Origin: Ewingella sp049889095
GTDB lineage: Bacteria; Pseudomonadota; Gammaproteobacteria; Enterobacterales; Enterobacteriaceae
Length of the DNA: 64,000 nucleotides
Direction: 5' to 3' (one strand)
NCBI GenBank assembly: GCA_049889095.1
Contig: JBLJFK010000014.1
The position numbers and the translations under genes were made by a program. Below the pieces are notes generated by a model. That model did not search any database, was not told the origin of the DNA, and saw only the letters and a program-made list of their open reading frames with translations. This document shows, one piece after another, positions 40,541 through 49,060 of the stretch. Each line of letters opens with the position of its first letter. Within the stretch, counting starts at the first letter, position 1.

Positions 40541-41803
40541 TCACTGCCTGCTTACTGGATCAAAATCCGCAAAGCTCAAAACGGTATTGATATAAGCCTG
40601 GGTGGCAACTGCCACATCGTTTACCGTTACCGACTCCAGCGGATGATGGCTGATACCGTCCTGACAGCGTACAAATAACATTCCAACCGGCCAGCAGTCG
40701 GCCATCGCAATAGCGTCATGCCCGGCACCGCTTGGCAATAACATCGGCTTCCCCTGCAATGGCGTCACGCTCTGAATCAGCCGCTGTTGTAAATCCGGGT
40801 CGCAGGTCGTGGCATTGATGCTATAGAACTGCTCAGCATCGAAGGTCAGACCGCGATGGGTAGCAATCTGCTGCGCTTTCTCCAACAGCTCGGTCAACAA
40901 GGCATTAAGCATGGCATCCTGCGGGCCACGCACGTCGAGCGACAAATTGACCTGGCCGGGAATGACGTTTACCGCCCCGCCCGGCACGTCGATATGCCCC
41001 ACCGTTGCCACCAGGTTACAGCCTCTGGCGGCGGTGATGCTTTCAATCGCCAGCGTCCATTCCGCAGCGGCGGTCAGGGCGTCCTGACGCTGGCCCATTG
41101 GCACCGTTCCGGCATGACCAGCATGGCCGGTGAAACAACAGTTCAGGCGGCGAGCACCGTTAATAGCCGTCACTACGCCAAGCGGTAAATCAGCAGTTTG
41201 CAGGCAGGGTCCCTGCTCGATGTGACATTCCAGATAGGCACAAAAAGCATCCAGCGCACGGCGAGACTGCAAAATATTCAGCGGATCAAGCCCGGCGTGT
41301 AGCATGGCACTGGCGAGAGAAATGCCCTGTGCATCGTTGCGTTGCAGCCAGTCTTCCGGCCAGGTGCCCGTCAGGCCACGACTGCCCAGCAGCGTGACGC
41401 CAAAACGCGTACCCTCTTCGTCGGCAAAGCCCACCACTTCAACGGCCATCGGCAAACGGATACCGTTTTGATGCAAATGCGCCACCACCTCAATTGCCGT
41501 CAGCACACCAAGCGGGCCGTCGTAACGACCCGCATTGCGCACGCTATCGAGATGCGAGCCAAGCAACAGCGCCGGTGCCTGTGGATCCAGCCCTTCATAG
41601 CGCCCACAAACGTTGCCGACGCTGTCGGTCCAGCTGTGCATACCTGCCAACGTCATCCATTCGCCGACCTGTCGGTTGGCCTGCAGGTGTTCAGTCGAGA
41701 GATAAACCCGGGTCAACTGTCCCGGTGTTTCACTGATCTCAGCCAGCGCGTCACAGCGGGCCATCACCCGCCGCGCGGCGTCTCGCGTTGAAGCTTCAAT
41801 CAT
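40541..41803 (-). CDS. hpxK: Allantoate amidohydrolase HpxK
   Basis: 420 residues from MIEASTRDAARR (41803), overlapping the hpxJ stop by one base (TAATG). M20/AllC-family metallo-amidohydrolase that turns allantoate into ureidoglycine, CO2 and ammonia. Ligands LLGSHLDSVRNAGRYDG, GFADEEGTRFG, ECHIEQGP and ISHHPLESV are intact. Last gene of the hpxFGHIJK operon; convergent with the CTP-synthase-like gene. Confidence 0.92.
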   Translation of the reverse strand: MIEASTRDAARRVMARCDALAEISETPGQLTRVYLSTEHLQANRQVGEWMTLAGMHSWTDSVGNVCGRYEGLDPQAPALLLGSHLDSVRNAGRYDGPLGVLTAIEVVAHLHQNGIRLPMAVEVVGFADEEGTRFGVTLLGSRGLTGTWPEDWLQRNDAQGISLASAMLHAGLDPLNILQSRRALDAFCAYLECHIEQGPCLQTADLPLGVVTAINGARRLNCCFTGHAGHAGTVPMGQRQDALTAAAEWTLAIESITAARGCNLVATVGHIDVPGGAVNVIPGQVNLSLDVRGPQDAMLNALLTELLEKAQQIATHRGLTFDAEQFYSINATTCDPDLQQRLIQSVTPLQGKPMLLPSGAGHDAIAMADCWPVGMLFVRCQDGISHHPLESVTVNDVAVATQAYINTVLSFADFDPVSRQ

Positions 41804-43041
41804 TAACGGCTCCCCGTGTAGTGATCCCACGCGGCCTGTGAACCTGCACCATATTTTGAGTCGAAACCGAGGCGATGCAGCACCGCTTCAAGCGCCACCA
41901 GCGTCTGCATGACACAATCCTTACGGGCGTTGTAACCCATGGTGCCGATGCGCCAGATTTTTCCGGCCAGCGGGCCAAACGAAGTGCCGATTTCAATACT
42001 GAAATCGTTAAGCATCATCTGGCGCACCAGTTCGCCATGAATGCCCTGCGGAATGACCACGCCGAGCACGTTGTTCATGCGGTGGTTCAGATCACCAAAC
42101 ACCTCTAGCCCCATCCCCTGAATACCGGCCAGCAGTGCGCCGCCGTGCAGTTTGTGACGAGCGATGCTGTTATCCAGACCTTCTTCAAGAATGATGCGCG
42201 CGCATTCACGGGAGGCAAACAGCATGCTGGTGGCTTCGGTGTGGTGGTTCAAACGCTCCGGCCCCCAATAATCCATGATCATGCCGAGATCGAAGTAGTT
42301 GGAGTAAATCATCTCTTCGTCACCGTCAGCGTGGTCAGCGGTGCGGATGCCTTCCTCGACACATTTACGGCGGCGGATTTGTTCTGCAAAACGCGGACTG
42401 AGGGTAACCGGCGAGCTGCCGGACGGGCCACCGAGACATTTTTGCAAACCGGCTGAGACGGCATCGAGTCCCCAGGTGTCGGTTTCCATTGGGTTACCGG
42501 CAAAAGACGCGGTGGCATCAGAATAAAACAGCACGCCGTGGCGGCGGCAGATGTCGCCTAACTGTTCCAACGGTTGCAGCATGGTGGTGGAGGTGTCGCC
42601 CTGCACCGTCAGCAACCAGCGCGGTTTGACGGATTTAATCGCATCTTCAATCTGCTGCGGGTCAAACACTTCTCCCCACGGCACCTCGATGGTGTGCACT
42701 TCGGCGCGGCAGCGGCGGGCGATTTCACACAGCAGATGACCAAACCGGCCGAATACCGGCACCAGCACTTTGTCGCCGGGGCGAATGCCCGACAGCAGCA
42801 CAGCTTCAATACCGGCGCGGGAGGTGCCGTCGATCAGAAACGTCCACGGGTTTTCAGTTTTGTATAGCGCACGATACAGCGCCATCACTTCGTTCATATA
42901 GCCGGTCATCACCGGGTCATATTGCCCGACCAGTTGGCAGCTCATCGCCCGCAGTACGCGCGGGTCAGCGTTGATTGGCCCCGGCCCCATCAGCAGACGG
43001 GTTGGTGGGTTGATTTGTCCAAATGTTTGAATATCCAACAT
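41803..43041 (-). CDS. hpxJ: (S)-ureidoglycine-glyoxylate aminotransferase HpxJ
   Basis: 412 residues, class V PLP aminotransferase. LLMGPGPINADPRVLRAM and the PLP lysine in SAGLQKCLGGPSGSSP place it with PucG/HpxJ. It transfers the amino group of ureidoglycine to glyoxylate, giving glycine and oxalurate, which links allantoate breakdown to the HpxWXYZ branch. Between the ABC importer genes and hpxK. Confidence 0.9.
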   Translation of the reverse strand: MLDIQTFGQINPPTRLLMGPGPINADPRVLRAMSCQLVGQYDPVMTGYMNEVMALYRALYKTENPWTFLIDGTSRAGIEAVLLSGIRPGDKVLVPVFGRFGHLLCEIARRCRAEVHTIEVPWGEVFDPQQIEDAIKSVKPRWLLTVQGDTSTTMLQPLEQLGDICRRHGVLFYSDATASFAGNPMETDTWGLDAVSAGLQKCLGGPSGSSPVTLSPRFAEQIRRRKCVEEGIRTADHADGDEEMIYSNYFDLGMIMDYWGPERLNHHTEATSMLFASRECARIILEEGLDNSIARHKLHGGALLAGIQGMGLEVFGDLNHRMNNVLGVVIPQGIHGELVRQMMLNDFSIEIGTSFGPLAGKIWRIGTMGYNARKDCVMQTLVALEAVLHRLGFDSKYGAGSQAAWDHYTGSR

Positions 43042-43065
43042 GACTATTCCTTAAAAAAGGTGCTA

Positions 43066-43815
43066 TCAGACCGCAGCGTCGCTGAGGCCACGAACTGACG
43101 CGATAAATTGCTTTAATTCTGGGGTTTGCGGATTGGCAAACAACGCCCGGCTTTCCCCCTGTTCCCACACGGTGCCCTGATGCATAAACACCACGCGGTC
43201 GCCCACTTCGCGGGCAAAATTCATTTCGTGCGTCACCAGCACCAGCGTCATGCCCTCTTTCGCCAGTTGCTCAAGCACTTTCAGCACTTCACCCACCAAC
43301 TCCGGATCCAGTGCCGAGGTAATTTCATCGCACAGCAGCACTTTCGGGTTCATCGCCAGCGCACGGGCAATCGCCACGCGCTGTTGCTGGCCGCCGGACA
43401 GATTAGCCGGGTAGTAATCCATACGGTCCGCCAGGCCGACTTTATCCAGCACGTGTGCCGCCAGTTCACGGCATTCGGCGGCAGATTTACCCGACACGCG
43501 GCGCGGTGCCAACATGACGTTTTCCAGCGCGGTCATGTGCGGGAAAAGATTGAAGCTCTGAAATACCATGCCCACTGAACGGCTGATTTCACGCGCCTGG
43601 GAGTCGCGGTCGGTGATGGTCATACCGCCGAGTTTGATACTGCCGTCCTGATAGCCTTCCAGCCCGTTAATGCAGCGCAGCAGAGTACTTTTACCCGAGC
43701 CACTGCGGCCAATGATGCAGATCACTTCACCGCCGTCGATGTCCAGATCCACACCTTTCAGCACGTGATTCTGACCGTAATATTTTTGCACTTGATTAAT
43801 GGTGATCAGCGGCAT
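43066..43815 (-). CDS. hpxI: ABC transporter ATPase HpxI
   Basis: 249 residues from MPLITINQVQKYYG (43815). Polar amino-acid type ATPase with Walker A GRSGSGKST, signature LSGGQQQRVAIARAL and Walker B VLLCDEITSALD. Powers the HpxFGH importer; overlaps hpxH by 20 bases. Substrate inferred to be allantoate or a related ureide from the operon. Confidence 0.9.
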   Translation of the reverse strand: MPLITINQVQKYYGQNHVLKGVDLDIDGGEVICIIGRSGSGKSTLLRCINGLEGYQDGSIKLGGMTITDRDSQAREISRSVGMVFQSFNLFPHMTALENVMLAPRRVSGKSAAECRELAAHVLDKVGLADRMDYYPANLSGGQQQRVAIARALAMNPKVLLCDEITSALDPELVGEVLKVLEQLAKEGMTLVLVTHEMNFAREVGDRVVFMHQGTVWEQGESRALFANPQTPELKQFIASVRGLSDAAV

Positions 43816-44467
43816 TATTTTTTTCTCCACGCAATGTTTTCTCGAGGTAATGGCTGTACATCGAAAGCGGGTAACACATCAGGAAGTAGCCTAGCGCCAC
43901 CAGCCCAAATACCTTGAACGGTTCATAAGTCACGTTGTTGAGCATCGTTCCGGCTTTGGTCAATTCGACGAAGCCGATAATCGACGCCAGCGCCGTGCCT
44001 TTGATCACCTGTACAGAAAAACCAACCGTCGGTGCAATCGCGATACGCAGCGCCTGCGGAGCGACCACGCGCCATAAGGTCTGGCCAAAACTGAGACCCA
44101 GACAGCGGCAGGCTTCCCATTGGCCTTTCGGCAAAGCGTCGATACTGCCGCTCCAGATATCCACCAGATAGGCGCTGGTGTAAAAGGTGAGCGCCAGCGC
44201 GGCGGCGGTCCAGGGGCTGACATCAATGCCAAACAGCCCCAGTCCGAAGAAGGCCAGAAACAGCTGCATCAGCAGCGGCGTTCCCTGAAACAGTTCGGAA
44301 TACAGACGCACAAAACGCGTCGGCCAGCGCCGTTTACCCAGACGCAGCAGCAGCAGCGGTATTGTCACCAGCGTGCCGCCGATAAACGCCGTCAGCGAGA
44401 GTAAAAGTGTCCATCGCGCCGCCAGCAGCAGGTTGCGCACAATATCCCAGTCGGTAAAGGTCATCAT
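43796..44467 (-). CDS. hpxH: ABC transporter permease HpxH
   Basis: 223 residues, polar amino-acid permease family, about five membrane helices. EAA-type loop LPKGQWEACRCLGLSFGQTL contacts the ATPase. One-base overlap with hpxG. Starts at the first of two adjacent Met codons; either is possible. Confidence 0.9.
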   Translation of the reverse strand: MMTFTDWDIVRNLLLAARWTLLLSLTAFIGGTLVTIPLLLLRLGKRRWPTRFVRLYSELFQGTPLLMQLFLAFFGLGLFGIDVSPWTAAALALTFYTSAYLVDIWSGSIDALPKGQWEACRCLGLSFGQTLWRVVAPQALRIAIAPTVGFSVQVIKGTALASIIGFVELTKAGTMLNNVTYEPFKVFGLVALGYFLMCYPLSMYSHYLEKTLRGEKNNAADHH

Positions 44468-45132
44468 CAGCTGTAGCTCCCAAAGTAACGGCGTCCGGCA
44501 AACAGCAGTAATTGACGCATCGCTACCGACAGCAGCAGGTAGAACAACGTGGTGACCAGATACACCTCGAAGCTCAGGAACGTGCGCGACTGAATTAAGT
44601 TGGCGGCGAAGGTCAGCTCTTCATACGACACCTGCGACACCACCGAAGAACCCAGCATGACGATAATGCACTGGCTGACCAGCGCCGGATAAATACGTTT
44701 CAATGACGGCGGCAACACCACACGAAAAAACGTCTGGCGGCGGCTCAGTCCAAGCACACGCCCTGCTTCCCACTGGCCGTTTGGCGTCACCTGAATACCG
44801 GCGCGGATAATTTCAGTGCTGTACGCGCCCAGGTTAATCAACATAGCCAGCAGCGCCGCTTCCCCGGCGGTCATTTTCAGCCCCATGCCCGGTAAACCAA
44901 ACACGATAAAAAATAGCTGTACGACAAACGGCGTATTGCGGATGGCTTCGACATAAATGCCCCATACCGTGCGCAACGTTTTGTTATGGCCGCAGCGGAT
45001 GGCAGCACCACAGATCCCGATAGCAATGCCGCCAACCGTTGCCATTACCGTCAGCTGGATAGTGGTCCACAAGCCGGACAGCAGCTCCGGCATATAAGGC
45101 CACAGCGCAAGAAAATTCAGCTGATAGGTCAT
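44467..45132 (-). CDS. hpxG: ABC transporter permease HpxG
   Basis: 221 residues, same family as HpxH. IRNTPFVVQLFFIVFGLPGM and the EAA loop TPNGQWEAGRVLGLSRRQTF are typical. Forms the membrane channel with HpxH. 21 bases after hpxF. Confidence 0.9.
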   Translation of the reverse strand: MTYQLNFLALWPYMPELLSGLWTTIQLTVMATVGGIAIGICGAAIRCGHNKTLRTVWGIYVEAIRNTPFVVQLFFIVFGLPGMGLKMTAGEAALLAMLINLGAYSTEIIRAGIQVTPNGQWEAGRVLGLSRRQTFFRVVLPPSLKRIYPALVSQCIIVMLGSSVVSQVSYEELTFAANLIQSRTFLSFEVYLVTTLFYLLLSVAMRQLLLFAGRRYFGSYS

Positions 45133-45153
45133 GATGCTTTCCTCCTATCCTGC

Positions 45154-45945
45154 TCAGGAACCCAGATTCGCAGGCAGCGGTGCTTTCATCCATTTTTCAG
45201 AAAGCGTGTTCAGCGTTTTGTCGCTTATTGCGTCGGCAATCAGTGTATTCACTTTCTGTTTCAGTGCCGGTTCATCCTTACGCAGACCCACGAAGCACGG
45301 GGAGTCTTTCAACATCACTTTGGAAACGAGTGCTTTGGTCGGATTCTGACGGGCAATGGCCGCGACCACTAAGTTGCCCGTGGCGATGTACTGCACCTGA
45401 CCGGAAAGATAGGCCGACAGCGTGGTGTTGTTGTCTTCGTAACGCTGAATTTTGGCGTCTTTAGGTGCCACATCGGTCAGTGCCAGGTCTTCCACCGCGC
45501 CGCGGGTCACGCCGACGGTTTTACCGGACAGACCGGTCAGCGCCGTCATGTTGTCATCTTTGGCACCGAAAACACCAAGGAAGAACGGCGCATACGCGTT
45601 GCTGAAGTCGATAACTTTTTCGCGCTCGGCGTTCTTACCCAGGCTGGAAATCACCAGATCTACTTTGTCAGTTTGCAGGTAAGGCACGCGGTTAGCGCTC
45701 GATACCGGGACCAGTTGCAACTTAAGTTTCATTTTATCGGCCAGGTAATGCGCCATATCAATGTCATAGCCTTCAGGCTGCAAGTCCTTACCTACCGAAC
45801 CGAATGGCGGGAAATCCTGAGGGATCGCTACGCGCAACACGCCGCGTTTCTGGATATCCTGCAACTGATCTGCCATCGCGCCGGATGCCTGAAAAACTAA
45901 CATCGCCGCACCTGCCCACGCCAAAAGCCGTTTGTTCATGTTCAT
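45154..45945 (-). CDS. hpxF: Periplasmic ureide-binding protein HpxF
   Basis: 263 residues, family 3 solute-binding protein. Signal peptide AWAGAAMLVFQASGAMA, then GVLRVAIPQDFPPFGSVG and PEGYDIDMAHYLADKM. First gene of hpxFGHIJK; GGAG eight bases upstream of the start. Transcribed from the sigma-54-type promoter at 46001. Ligand probably allantoate, inferred from context. Confidence 0.9.
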   Translation of the reverse strand: MNMNKRLLAWAGAAMLVFQASGAMADQLQDIQKRGVLRVAIPQDFPPFGSVGKDLQPEGYDIDMAHYLADKMKLKLQLVPVSSANRVPYLQTDKVDLVISSLGKNAEREKVIDFSNAYAPFFLGVFGAKDDNMTALTGLSGKTVGVTRGAVEDLALTDVAPKDAKIQRYEDNNTTLSAYLSGQVQYIATGNLVVAAIARQNPTKALVSKVMLKDSPCFVGLRKDEPALKQKVNTLIADAISDKTLNTLSEKWMKAPLPANLGS

Positions 45946-46000
45946 AGATTATCTCCGGTGATTGAATTTGTGAAACGATAGATTCTGTTAACAAGCATTC

Positions 46001-46016
46001 TGCAACTAATGTGCCA
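46001..46016 (-). promoter_or_regulatory. Sigma-54 promoter of hpxFGHIJK
   Basis: On the minus strand TGGCACATTAGTTGCA: invariant GG and GC ten bases apart, matching TGGCAC-N5-TTGCA perfectly. Transcription would start near 45990, 45 bases before hpxF. Nitrogen-limited (NtrC) activation is expected. Confidence 0.85.
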
Positions 46017-46134
46017 AAGCATGTGCCGGAGATGAAATGAGAAAAAAGTCACGATTTACCGGGCCAGATGACAAAAAAAGCCATCGCCGCTCCGAATAAG
46101 CAGGCAGAAGAAGAACGTTCGAGGGGCAGCGTGC

Positions 46135-46168
46135 GCACTAAAAGTGGGCGATAGCACCAAAAAGGCGC
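46135..46168. promoter_or_regulatory. Two candidate NtrC-type sites upstream of the hpxF promoter
   Basis: GCAC-N7-GGGC (46135-46149) and GCAC-N7-GCGC (46154-46168) resemble the NtrC half-site pattern GCAC-N7-GTGC and lie about 120-165 bases upstream of the sigma-54 promoter, a normal enhancer distance. Each has one or two mismatches. Confidence 0.4.
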
Positions 46169-46171
46169 AGC

Positions 46172-47011
46172 TTAGCGATGTTCGAGTTCGTCGAGGTCGC
46201 TGTAGAGATCGGTAATTTGGTGAATACGCTGACGGCCGGCAGCCAGCATCTCGTGCAGGAGGGCATTGCTGAGCAGATTCGCCAGACTCATTGGTGCTGA
46301 GTAGGCGTCAAACGCCGATACGCTGTCGAGAGGCGCAGCCAGATGCCAGGTTGCTAACGGGATAATCGCCTGCGCCTGCGGTTCGCAAATCAGAAGAACT
46401 GGCACGCCAAACGTCTGTAACTGCGTCAGAATTGTCTTTGCCATGCGCGGCCTGCGGCGGAATGCAACGAAAATAACCACGTCCTGCGGCGTCAGGTCCA
46501 CCAGCTCCTCGGCCAGCGTCTGGCCCGGCTGCGGTATCACCATCACGCCCGGCCGTACCTGAATCAGCTGCTGACGCAAATGCAGCGCCACCGGATAACT
46601 GTTACGAAAACCGAGCAACCGCACCTGCCGCGCCTGACTGAGTGCGGCGATCACGGTGGTGAATTGTTGGTCATCAATCTGGTTAATCCACTGGGTGAGA
46701 TTGGCCATCTCTTGCTTATAATGGCGGGACAATAACGTGTTGCCCTGCACTGCGTCGCGGCTGTCGGTGAGCGGCATTCCGCTCTGGCGCAGGGTGCGCA
46801 CTTCATCACGCATGTCGCGGTAACTGGGATAACCCAGACGCCTGAACAGGCGACTGACAGTGGCCTTAGAGACCTGGCTCAGGCGCGCCAGCTCGGCGCT
46901 GTTGTAGCTCATCAGATCATCGATATTAGCAAAGATAAAATCTGCCACCCGCTGTTCCTGTGGCGTCAAAGCTGAATAATGGTCGCGCAGACGTTCGTCA
47001 ATTTGTTTCAT
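46172..47011 (-). CDS. hpxU: RpiR-family regulator HpxU
   Basis: 279 residues. N-terminal RpiR helix-turn-helix (LTPQEQRVADFIFANIDDLM, SQVSKATVSRLFRRLGY) and a C-terminal SIS domain (QVRLLGFRNSYPVALHLRQQ). In Klebsiella HpxU is described as the repressor of the allantoate cluster. It is divergent from hpxW and upstream of hpxF, so it can act on both. Confidence 0.88.
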   Translation of the reverse strand: MKQIDERLRDHYSALTPQEQRVADFIFANIDDLMSYNSAELARLSQVSKATVSRLFRRLGYPSYRDMRDEVRTLRQSGMPLTDSRDAVQGNTLLSRHYKQEMANLTQWINQIDDQQFTTVIAALSQARQVRLLGFRNSYPVALHLRQQLIQVRPGVMVIPQPGQTLAEELVDLTPQDVVIFVAFRRRPRMAKTILTQLQTFGVPVLLICEPQAQAIIPLATWHLAAPLDSVSAFDAYSAPMSLANLLSNALLHEMLAAGRQRIHQITDLYSDLDELEHR

Positions 47012-47170
47012 GTCTTCCCCCTATACCCTGCCTAAATAGTTCGCATTACAGGCAAGCGGTCACGCCGTTGCCATTCGAAATATCACGGGTCTCTGTAACA
47101 GATGTTTCAGTGCAACATATCACGCATCCCCGCTGTGAATACAAGTGAAATTACTGACTTCCCGCCGATA

Positions 47171-47186
47171 TGGAACACCTCTTGCT
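47171..47186 (+). promoter_or_regulatory. Sigma-54 promoter of hpxWXYZ
   Basis: TGGAACACCTCTTGCT has GG and GC ten bases apart and seven of the eight most conserved positions (TGGMACR…TTGCW). Start expected near 47197, 60 bases before hpxW. Confidence 0.75.
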
Positions 47187-47257
47187 TACTCTTATGACAA
47201 AGACAGCGATAAGACGCACTCCCTGCACTCGTCGCTCCAACAAAAAAGGTGTTACGC

Positions 47258-48844
47258 ATGATCAACAGCAATAGCTCGCCACTCGGTATGGCGGTAACGC
47301 CCCATCACCTCGCCAGCCAAAGCGCGCTGGCGGTATTACGCGAAGGCGGCAACGCTATCGAAGCGATGGTGGCCGCTGCAGCCACGATTGCGGTGGTTTA
47401 CCCGCACATGAACGGTCTCGGCGGTGATGGCTTCTGGCTGATTGTCCCGCCGCAAGGCGACCCAGTGGCCATTGACGCCAGCGGAGCTGCCGGCACCCAT
47501 GCGACGCTCGATTTCTACGCCGGTGAAAACCATATTCCGCACCGTGGTCCAAAAGCGGCGCTGACCGTTGCCGGCACGGTGGGCGGCTGGCAGGAGGCGC
47601 TCAACATCTCCATGGAGTTAGGCGGCGAGCAAAAACCGCTGTCGCGTCTGCTGCGGGATGCTATCCGCTACGCCGCCGACGGTATTCCGGTCACTGCATC
47701 ACAAGAAGCCGCCACCCGCGCCAAGCAGCACGAGTTGAAAGACATCCCTTCCTTCACAGGCGTATTTCTGCCGAATGGTGAAGTTCCGCGTGCCGGTCAG
47801 CGTTTTACCCAGCCGCAGCTGGCCTCCACGCTCTCCATTTTGTGCGAGGACGGACTGGACAGTTTCTACCGTGGCGAACTGGCCGACAATATGGCCGCCG
47901 ACATGGAGAAGCTCGGTATGCCGGTGACCCGTGCCGATCTGGCTGCGTACCGGCCGCAGCGGCGCGTGCCTCTGCGCCTTAAACACAGCAAAGGGGAAGT
48001 TTTTAATCTGACGCCACCAACGCAAGGCCTGGTATCACTGGCGATCCTCGGACTGACCGACCGTCTGCCGCTGGCAACAATGGACGAAGGCGCAACCATC
48101 CACAGTATTGTGGAAGCCACCAAGTTGGCGTTCGGGCTGCGCGACCGCTTTATTACTGACCCTAAAATGATGACCCAGGAGGCTCAGAGTCTGCTCGATC
48201 CGGACTACCTCGATGTCCTCGCTACCCGGATCAATCCACACCGCGCCGCCGACTGGGGCAAGGGCAAAGGACCCGGTGATACCGTCTGGATGGGTGTGAT
48301 GGACAGCAGCGGGCTGGCGGTGTCATTTATTCAAAGCATCTATCATGAGTTTGGCAGCGGCGTGGTACTTCCAGGCAGTGGCGTATTATGGCAAAACCGT
48401 GGCGCGTCATTTAGCCTTGATGCCAACCATCTACTGGCACTCAAACCCGGCAAACAGCCGTTTCACACGCTCAACCCTGCCGCTGCACGTTTATATGATG
48501 GCCGCACGATGGTGTATGGCTCGATGGGCGGCGACGGTCAACCGCAAACCCAGGCAGCGGTTTTTATCCGCCACGTGATGCAGGGACAGTCGTTGCAGCA
48601 GGCTATCAGCGGCCCGCGCTGGCTGCTCGGCCGCACCTGGGGTGAAAGTTCTGATTCATTGAAACTTGAAGGACGCTTCGCCCACACCACGCTGGCCGGG
48701 CTGCGCCAGCGTGGGCATGACATTGAGATGCTGCCTGATTTCAGCGAAGCGGTTGGTCATGCCGGCGCTATCGTGCGCCATACTAACGGTATGTTCGAAG
48801 GCGCGTTCGACCCGCGCAGCAACGGCAGTGCTGCCGGATTTTGA
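47258..48844 (+). CDS. hpxW: Oxamate amidohydrolase proenzyme HpxW
   Basis: 528 residues from MINSNSSPLGMAVTPHH (47258, AAAAGG upstream). Gamma-glutamyltransferase-fold Ntn hydrolase that cleaves itself at an internal Thr, likely in GPGDTVWMGVMDSSGL (around residue 346), giving alpha and beta chains. VVYPHMNGLGGDGFWLI and SMGGDGQPQTQAAV are conserved. Hydrolyses oxamate to oxalate and ammonia at the end of the uric acid branch. No secretion signal, unlike periplasmic Ggt. Confidence 0.9.
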   Translation: MINSNSSPLGMAVTPHHLASQSALAVLREGGNAIEAMVAAAATIAVVYPHMNGLGGDGFWLIVPPQGDPVAIDASGAAGTHATLDFYAGENHIPHRGPKAALTVAGTVGGWQEALNISMELGGEQKPLSRLLRDAIRYAADGIPVTASQEAATRAKQHELKDIPSFTGVFLPNGEVPRAGQRFTQPQLASTLSILCEDGLDSFYRGELADNMAADMEKLGMPVTRADLAAYRPQRRVPLRLKHSKGEVFNLTPPTQGLVSLAILGLTDRLPLATMDEGATIHSIVEATKLAFGLRDRFITDPKMMTQEAQSLLDPDYLDVLATRINPHRAADWGKGKGPGDTVWMGVMDSSGLAVSFIQSIYHEFGSGVVLPGSGVLWQNRGASFSLDANHLLALKPGKQPFHTLNPAAARLYDGRTMVYGSMGGDGQPQTQAAVFIRHVMQGQSLQQAISGPRWLLGRTWGESSDSLKLEGRFAHTTLAGLRQRGHDIEMLPDFSEAVGHAGAIVRHTNGMFEGAFDPRSNGSAAGF

Positions 48845-48865
48845 TTTTTTGACAGGGGGATAATC

Positions 48866-49060
48866 ATGAAAACAACTGCAACAACCGCCGACTGGGCCGC
48901 CTATGTACGCCAGATGGAATCCGTTCTGGCACTGGAACTCGACGACACACGTCGCCAGGAAGTGCTGGTGCATTTCAGCCGCATTGCGCAGATGGCGCAA
49001 CCGCTGATGGAACTGCCACTCGACTCGCGTCTTGAAGTTGCCGGGGTGTATCGCGCATGA
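48866..49060 (+). CDS. hpxX: HpxX, small amidase partner (AtzG-like)
   Basis: 64 residues, GatC/AtzG-like helical protein (DUF4089): WAAYVRQMESVLALELDDTR and FSRIAQMAQPLMELPLD. Such proteins stabilise amidase-signature enzymes. ATGA overlap with hpxY supports a one-to-one complex. Confidence 0.88.
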   Translation: MKTTATTADWAAYVRQMESVLALELDDTRRQEVLVHFSRIAQMAQPLMELPLDSRLEVAGVYRA

